Shown here: one piece after another, positions 57,410 through 64,000 of the stretch
Position numbering within the stretch: the first letter of the stretch is position 1
Layout of the letters: every line of letters starts with the position of its first letter
Assembly: GCF_037975245.1 (NCBI RefSeq)
Contig: NC_092562.1
Span: forward strand, 29,713,554-29,777,553
Origin: Apostichopus japonicus
Taxonomy: Eukaryota > Echinodermata > Holothuroidea > Aspidochirotida > Stichopodidae
DNA: 64,000 bases
Reading direction: 5' to 3'
The notes under the pieces: model-generated
The model's database searches: none
Told to the model about the DNA's origin: nothing
What the model saw: the letters and a program-made list of their open reading frames with translations, nothing else
Program-made: the position numbers and the translations under genes

Positions 57410-57615
57410 ATCACAGTACATTATCACATTCAGCCATCATTACATGATAACATTCATTGATCGGTACATGTTCACATTCAGGTACATGATTCAATTCAGT
57501 GATTGTAACATGGTCGGATTCAGTGATTGTAACATGGTCGGATTCAGTGATCAGTTCATGATCAGATTAAGTGATTGCAATGTGATCAGATTAAGTGATT
57601 GGTTCATGGAAGAAG
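57410..57615. repeat. 24-bp minisatellite array 2
   Basis: Units GATTCAGTGATTGTAACATG plus GTCG and variants, same family and orientation as array 1, 2.2 kb away. Confidence 0.85.
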
Positions 57616-58045
57616 CTTATGAAATTCTCTCAGGCTGAATCGGGATGACAAGTTATTCAGCCAAATAATCAGTTCTACGAAATAGTCCTTTTCTTATCAT
57701 TAAAGAAGATCGCTACAGACAAACATTCTTGAATAACTCACAATTTCAAATTTTGAATCTGCTTGACTTGTCATGATGGTCTTCTTAAAGTTCCTTGATA
57801 AAGAACGCTAGATCTCCTCAGAGCCGACTATAAATGGCTGGTCATTGTGAACAAAGTCTACTATAATCTCATTGTAAGTAATCTGTGAAACAACTGAGTT
57901 AAAGGAGCATTGTGCTGCAGCTTCTTCATTCTAAACGAAAGCTGTAAAAGCAATGTCTACGATGACATATACCTAACCATCAAAACCAACAGTAATCTAT
58001 GGTCTAGCGACCAAAAGTGACAAATTTAGTGTGAAAGTTACTAAA

Positions 58046-58377
58046 ACAATAACGAAAAGGGCATTTATAGTTCACACACATACGATTAGTTGGTTTTCCC
58101 GTACACTCTTGCTTTCTGGCACTTTCACCGAATCCTGCTTAGTTTTTTTTGGGGGGGGGGGGTGGGGGTGGTGACCTTGTGGTAAACACTTTAGTCACAA
58201 TGGCCAACATGATCAAATATCAATTGTCCAAGGTCACCACCCCCACCCCCCCCCCAAAAAAAAAGAAAAGAAAGAAAACTAAGCATGATTCGGCGAAAGT
58301 GCCAGAAATGCAAGAGTGTACGGGAAAACCAACTAATCGTATGTGTGTGAACTATAAATGCCCTTTTCGTTATTGTA
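58046..58377. repeat. Large imperfect palindrome (arms ~133-148 bp, loop ~51 bp)
   Basis: The left arm 58046-58178 is the reverse complement of 58230-58377 apart from about 15 extra purines (AAGAAAAGAAAG region) on the right. The arms include TAGTTGGTTTTCCCGTACAC and its complement and G/C tracts. The left arm is missing from the paralogue at 61.4 kb. Confidence 0.9.
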
Positions 58378-58667
58378 AATTACTTTCCCCCCCCCCCCTC
58401 ATATGCCATAAAAGTTCATTCCAAGATTTATTTTCCAAAGTTCCTAGTTTTCACAAGGAAGTAAGGATGTAACCTTTACAGACAATTCTACAACAGTCTA
58501 TAGCACGTACAGCTTTACCAATCAATCGATATTCCAATACACTGTCCAAACATGAAACTATTTTCTTTTATTTGAATTACCTTGAGTAGGTGTTACAAAT
58601 ACACACACCAACTACATAGCTGTAGGGTGTCAAGAAGGAAGTACGTGTTGTAATAAAGGACTCAATC

Positions 58668-58740
58668 TATTTACTAAGCCAACGATGGCTTTTTCGCGAG
58701 TTCCTGCTTGCAGAAGGATATAATATGCATACATCTACAT
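58668..58740 (+). mobile_element. 5'-truncated SINE tail fragment
   Basis: CGATGGCTTTTTCGCGAGTT and CCTGCTTGCAGAAGGAT match the tail of the SINEs at 15.2 and 26.4 kb. The paralogous sequence at 61.92 kb lacks it. It sits 20-90 bases before the ATG of the putative first exon at 58760. Confidence 0.65.
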
Positions 58741-58759
58741 ACATAATAATGTGAACAAA

Positions 58760-58853
58760 ATGGCTAACAGTGTGCCTGGAGGTGGAATAACCACCTTGCG
58801 AACCGGGACTTTAATTGTGTTTCTATTTCTGTTGAACTTCTCTTCAACGATTG
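58760..58853 (+). CDS. Putative signal-peptide first exon of a downstream gene
   Basis: ATG followed by MANSVPGGGITTLRTGTLIV and FLFLLNFSSTI, then donor GTAAGTT after one base of the next codon (phase 1). Hydrophobic core of about 10 residues after an Arg, as in a signal peptide. Phase 1 matches the Ig/EGF exons of the phosphatase gene, so this may begin a related tandem gene whose later exons lie beyond the right edge. No second exon was found up to 62 kb. Confidence 0.55.
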
Positions 58854-58860
58854 GTAAGTT

Positions 58861-61289
58861 GAACCATGGAATGTAGTGAAAACTTCCACTAATCACTACT
58901 AGGGTACTAGGTTATAAAGGCTAATCCAATTGACAAAAAAGACATATTAGCAAACTTGGCCTATGCCTATTCTACTGCTAGTGTTAACCTGCTTGGCCTG
59001 AAATAGCCTATCATCAATCTTCGCAGTCACTCACAGGATCTTGCTGATATTATAGTGTATAGTATGAGTACATGTTATATATTTAAAAATAACAATTGTT
59101 CGTCAGACCCCACCAAATCCCCACAGAATGTGCATATCATTTAGATTTGGATATTAGTGTGTTAACTTACACACTACTAACTACCATTTTATTTTCCACA
59201 TTTTACATTGTTAAAAATATTTGTTAATTAGCTCAATCGCCTCTACCAAATGAAAAGTAGTTATAAGATTAAATCATGGAAAGATATTTGAGAACACTTT
59301 ATGAGACACTGTTTTACCATGTTATGATAAACATACCCAAGTTCAATATGTGATCCTCTCAGGAAAACGATGACTATTGAATTCTGAGGCAACCAAGGTT
59401 AATGAAGAACTGCTGGTATGTGTGTGATAGCAGATGGGCTAATGGGGAAACGTTCAATGTCAATTGGATGGGGGAAGTCAGGTTGTTAGGGGTGGCCAAG
59501 GGAATAATGTTACAGTAAGGGAACCATATTTTCTCCTCAATTCAAGGGACATATTGTGGTTGACCACCCTCCCACATCCCTTCCTCATCCCAAACAATTA
59601 TATGGTACATTACGTGATCCTTACCTTCTCTATACGGTTAAAGGGAGGAGTAGCACTTGGGGATCACTGAGTGTTTTGGTGGTTCTATGTTTCAAGGATA
59701 TTCCCTTCAAACTCTACATATTGAAAACAAGCTTTTATTTAACATGAAGGTAACTGGAAGTATCATTATTCACCACCTAGTGAAATAAAAATATTCAATA
59801 ACTTGGGACTGTTTAAGTCCGGGGATATTTCATGAAATGCTCTGATTTCTAGGCTCTTTACCTTAAATCACGAACATGTGTTACAGGGGCTTTATGAGTA
59901 ACAACCGGTTGCAGAGTTCGAAGAAGGACATCATGTTGTACTGCTTTAGGAATATTGGATTCATTTAATACTAAATTTTGCTACCTTCCCTAAGATACAA
60001 TCCCCATCCCGGCTCTTAAATTAACAAAACAAAATCACTCAGTTTACTTTGTCATTTTCAAGAATACAGGAACCTTCTTGTCGCTACCAACTACTGCACA
60101 CAAATGAAGACTTATCTCTGCTTGTATTGAATATTACACTCTCACCACCCCAAAGATAGACCTAACAACACTACCAATCTTTATCATGTACACATATCGA
60201 TGCATTGCATGACTGCAAAGATTTCTTTTGTAGGCCTATAGAATTAATATGTGAGCTTACCAGACCTGGAAACTCTCACCAAAAGCAATGTTAGTCCTAA
60301 AATCTACCTGAGTCTCGCTCCAACATCTTCCAATATTGACTCATAAACAGCAGCAACCCCTCCTCCTACCCCACAGTCATGCGCAAGGCCTATAGTCGTA
60401 AGCTTGCTTCATATACTCACCTAGATGCTATACTGTAGTCATTGATGTAACGGAAGACTGTCAGCAGACAGGTACATCTTTCTTCAAATAGTTATTTTAT
60501 TGGCACTAAATAAATCCCAATAATGTGAACCTGCACTGAAAGGGGATAAATAGTAATCACCTAATAATCCTTTCTCTTAGTCCAGTCTTATATTTTCAAA
60601 AATATGATGGGTCTAAAAATAACTCACAAAGTAAGCGTTTCGCTAGGTTAAGTGAATTAAGCTTCCATAATAGAGATTAACAATCTGTAATTGATAGAAA
60701 CTGATGGGTAGGCTTGGTGGTCAATTTAAGATGTTGAACCCTCTGTTATATTGATGGCTTTTTCATGGACTCAATTTTGTTACTTTATTGGTTTAATAAT
60801 ATTATAAATTGTAATGAAAGCAACATTAACAACAATATATACTTGAAATCAACAATAGTATATAAATATTCATGTTAAATAGTATTTCTCATACTGCCAT
60901 AAATGAATTCTTCACAAAATAGAAATGTTAATTAGACTTTTTGCCTCAACTCCAATCATATGTTTACTGTATAAATCCAAATAATTATTGGCATGGACTA
61001 GGCCTATTGCCTATATGTGTGCAGGCTGTATTTATTAATTCACCCCATAAATAGTGATAAAATAGTACTTAATATGCAGTACAAATTACACATTGTAATG
61101 AGCCAGGTCTTTGTGTACATATATTTATCTTCGTGGACTCATTCTACAAGTTTCACTGTGAACATGTTCTTCTCACCTTCTTCAAACAATATATGATTGC
61201 TCAAGATGACTACATATATCATTGTAGGCAAAAGGTAAAAATCAGTTTTGCTTGTGAAGCCTTGTTTTGGTACAGCTTAATACCTACTA
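58861..61289. other. Sequence after the signal-peptide exon, nothing recognised
   Basis: Short frames only, no exon matching Ig, EGF or PTP domains. Confidence 0.45.
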
Positions 61290-61980
61290 AAAGCTGTAAT
61301 GTTTAAGCAATTTCGATAGTGACATATATCTGACAGTGCAACAACGACAGAAATATATGCTCTAGCGACCTTAGAAAGTGACGAATTTAGTGTGAAAGTC
61401 AATAAACCAATTCTTGTGGCAAACACCTTAGTGATAATGGCTGCATGACGAGATCAAATCTCAAGTGTCAAAAGGTCACCAGTATCCCCCCCCCCAATAA
61501 AATAGAAAGAAAGAAAAGGAAACATGATTTGGTAGAAAGAGCTACAAGGCAAGAGTGTAAATGAAAACCATCATACGTGTACGAACTAAAAAAGCTCTTT
61601 ACACAATTGTACGTAACTTTTATTCTCTATATGTAATTATTGTTCATTCCAATAAGTCTTTTCAAAGTTCCAGCCAATGAAGTAGTTTTCATAAGGAAGA
61701 AATGATATTGCCTATAAGACATAAAACTCTACGGCAGTCAAAGCACGTACTGGATACTGTACATCGATACTCACTGTCCAAACAAGAAACTATTTGCATT
61801 TATTCGACAATTTGAATTCCTTGAGAAGGTGTCATAAAATAACACACCAACCTACTAACTACTGACCTTTAGGGTGCCAGGAAAAAACTACCTGGTAAAA
61901 TAAAGACTGCGATCTATTTCCTAATGTTAATAAAAGGGCTAGCAGTGTGTATGGAGGTCCTACATGGCGCTCTATATGAG
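61290..61980. repeat. Paralogous segment P2 (first-exon region)
   Basis: Diverged counterpart of 57930-58860, lacking the left hairpin arm and the SINE fragment. It represents the simpler, probably older arrangement. Confidence 0.8.
61932..61965 (+). pseudogene. Decayed copy of the signal-peptide exon
   Basis: AAAAGGGCTAGCAGTGTGTA then TGGAGG aligns with the start of the exon at 58760 (AAAATGGCTAACAGTGTGCC). The ATG is GGG here and similarity fades after about 30 bases. Confidence 0.5.
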
Positions 61981-62401
61981 CTGCCACGTATGCACTTCGC
62001 TAACAGTTCTTTCGTTCTTTTGTGCAATATATACTATTTTCTGATATTCTACTTACGGAGTAATGTTAACACAATGGGCTGGTGATGGGAAAAATGTATT
62101 TCTGTATCATCCTAAAGAAACTGGTGAGCAGTATTTCGATCTTATATTTCTTGGCCGGTTTCATACATTACCTAATTATGGTCCATTGCAATACTAGCCT
62201 ACACAATTCTATAATGGCTAGGGTGAAATACAGTTCAGGTGTCCTAAGGCGCACAAGAGAACCGATGACGTACTTTTCTATTGATTCACGGTTGATTAAC
62301 AAACTGAAAGAACACTCTTTTGTTCAACGTAGTCGAAGTACACGGGAAGGCTTACAGATATACGAGTGAACAAAACTTAGCCTGTTTTTTTAGTTTTCCC
62401 C

Positions 62402-64000
62402 ATGGATTATAATCTAACATCATTTTCTGCAAGGAAAGTTCATTCGCCTAGAACAAACTATTGCAAATATGCAAATCTGAGTTTTATATCTTTGCAAGGA
62501 ACTAAGATTCAAAGAAATGAAAAAGAATGGCAAAATGAGACCCTGCAGCACCTAGTGCCCGATGAAGCCCTACAACTGGACGATTATTACTTGTTTCGTC
62601 ATGACGGTCAATTTTCGGCAAATGGTAGGGGTCCTATAACATTCATAGCTAAGGACTGATCGCCAATTCCTCTGAAAGTGTGTGCCACCCTTTCCTTGCC
62701 ATCGAGCTGCTTGCCGTTAAAATACGTCATCGCTTCTTGACAAGTGTTTTTACAAATGTTACCAAAATAAATGTGTATACTAGACCGTCATCGAACTTTA
62801 CCCTAGCTGACAGAGAACTGCGTAACGTACTTCTAAACATTCGAAATTATAATCCAAGGTCCCATATAGTCATTGTAGGAGACATCAACAGACCATACAA
62901 TTCCGTTTCTAGAGACAATGGGATATCGAAATTATGGGGATTTTGTCACATACCCTCAAGCAAATTCCAAACTCGATTCTATGTTAGCGAAAGGCGAATA
63001 TTACAAAGTTAAACCAGGGCCACCCATCTCAAGCTCCGACCATACCACTGTTTATATTTCACTCATTTGTACTGAAAAGCATAGGGAAAGTCAACCAAGG
63101 AAGAAGAAATTGAAAGCTGATTTATCAAAGGACAAAATTGATATTTTACGAGACGAGTTAGATACCACTGATTGGAACGCTTTTAGAGAAATCTCCAAAA
63201 ATATAGACAAACTTACTGAAGTGGTATCATGTAATATTATCTTTGTGAAAGACGTGTGTGTTCCAAAGAAGGAAACCCCATTATCAACCCTCAGAAAACG
63301 GATTCCAGCTGATGCTGACATCAAACGATTGGAGAAGGAAAAGCGACATGCGATAGAGGTAAATGACCGAGTACTTAGGAATAATACAGAGAGACAGACG
63401 CGTAAATCAGAATAGAACCACTGTTTTTTAGGAAGTAACTACTGACTCTTAATCTCTGTGGTACCTACTTAGAACCGTACGATCGCCGGACTATGATGAA
63501 AACAAACTGTAAGCAGAGATATGGCAAATGAACTAAATGTTTATTTCCGACGTTTCAATGATTCCATATGCTTAGATATGCTTAGATGTATCCTTGTTTT
63601 TAGCCTGAACGTACCTAATGAAAACTTTAAATTTGAAGAAAAAATGTCTCTAAAAATTGTATAGCTGGTGGCTCTAGCAATACAGTTTGGTGGGTATATA
63701 AATGTTGTGCAGATGAGCTATCGGGAATTTTTACAACTATTTTCAATGAGTGTACAGCACAATGTGAGATACCGGCTTTATGTGGAAAAATGCCATAACA
63801 GCCCCTATACCCAATGTGTCAACCCCACGATCGGTAACTGATTTTAGACCAATTGATCTTGCCTAAATAGGTTTTAATTGTGTGCAGAAAATGATCGTGC
63901 CTCAAATAACCTAGGCTATTGATCAATATGAAGATAGCAATCAATTTGCTTATAGGAAGGGGTTGTCATGTACCGATTGCGTTTTAACACTTATTCACAA
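62402..64000 (+). mobile_element. Degenerate non-LTR retrotransposon: endonuclease and start of reverse transcriptase
   Basis: Frames at 62402-62659, 62680-63012 and 62918-63415 are pieces of one frameshifted protein. The endonuclease part shows NPRSHIVIVGDINRPYN (the GDxN motif) and PPISSSDHTTVYISL (the SDH motif) of the APE-type nuclease. Further on are NELNVYFRRFND, then after stops SGIFTTIFNECTAQCEIP, TDFRPIDLA and NQFAYRKGLSCTDCVLTLIH, the opening motifs of a CR1/L2/jockey-like reverse transcriptase. It is cut by the window edge and interrupted many times. Confidence 0.85.

Larger units (their letters stand above)
57930..58860. repeat. Paralogous segment P1 (first-exon region)
   Basis: Matches 61290-61980 in order: CTAGCGACC...GTGACAAATTTAGTGTGAAAG, GTAAACACTTTAGTCACAATGG, AAGAGTGTACGGG, CTGTCCAAACATGAAACTAT, ending with the signal-peptide exon. 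It holds a hairpin-forming insertion and a SINE fragment absent from the other copy. Confidence 0.8.

Noticed and set aside
54955-57615. CRISPR-like repeat arrays
   Set aside because: Units are contiguous and diverged with no unique spacers, and the genome is eukaryotic.
57384-57638. 84-codon frame with regular FSDCNMV repeats
   Set aside because: Explained by the 24-bp minisatellite, whose length is a multiple of three.
58149-58472. 107-codon frame
   Set aside because: Runs through the G/C tracts and hairpin arms; no protein features.
62402-63415. Host gene encoding a nuclease-like protein
   Set aside because: GDxN and SDH motifs plus the reverse-transcriptase motifs that follow, with frameshifts and stops, identify a dead LINE.

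Overview
This is animal (metazoan) nuclear DNA. It is AT-rich, with short exons bounded by GT/AG splice sites, many retrotransposon and DNA-transposon remnants, and minisatellites. The protein families and repeats suggest an invertebrate deuterostome, probably an echinoderm (possibly a sea cucumber). That is inference from style, not proof.

Main content: one large plus-strand gene for a receptor-type tyrosine phosphatase, read from about 6.5 kb to 52.7 kb. I could place 31 coding exons whose splice phases all agree, giving about 1,793 codons plus stop. A signal-peptide exon is missing and probably lies left of the window. Order: a five-exon ectodomain block (Ig-like, Ig-like, EGF, Tie-type EGF, EGF) at 6.5-17.2 kb; a diverged second copy of the block at 20.3-27.8 kb; one more EGF exon; one more Ig exon; a 221-residue Ser/Thr/Pro mucin-like exon with a 27-residue repeat; a transmembrane exon; a 175-residue juxtamembrane exon; then two phosphatase domains, D1 (42.8-48.4 kb) and D2 (48.8-52.7 kb). 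The EGF pair resembles that of Tie receptor kinases, but the cytoplasmic part is a phosphatase. D1 keeps its WPD loop and catalytic Cys but has Ala in place of the P-loop Arg. D2 keeps CX5R in an atypical loop. The product may be a pseudophosphatase receptor.

Duplication: 1-17.28 kb and 18.32-27.80 kb are paralogous. Copy A has gained a 4.56 kb DNA transposon (901-5460, 7-bp target duplication, empty site preserved in copy B), a 0.67 kb Penelope-like insertion (15.5-16.2 kb) and about 2.3 kb in intron 2. Copy B carries a small inverted repeat element at that intron-2 position. Both copies share a tRNA-derived SINE just before the fourth exon.

Introns hold other elements: a 25-bp minisatellite (30.8-31.8 kb), a CR1/L2-like LINE 3' end (32.3-33.0 kb), a Gypsy gag/protease fragment on the minus strand (33.0-33.6 kb), a Penelope-like fragment (36.4-37.1 kb) and a Gypsy RNase H fragment (37.1-37.5 kb). 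Several exons have local decayed tandem copies. Downstream of the gene (53.5-64 kb) are two 24-bp repeat arrays, a probable signal-peptide first exon of another gene at 58.76 kb with a decayed copy at 61.93 kb, a 333-bp hairpin made by inverted duplication, and a degenerate LINE (endonuclease, then reverse transcriptase) running off the right edge.
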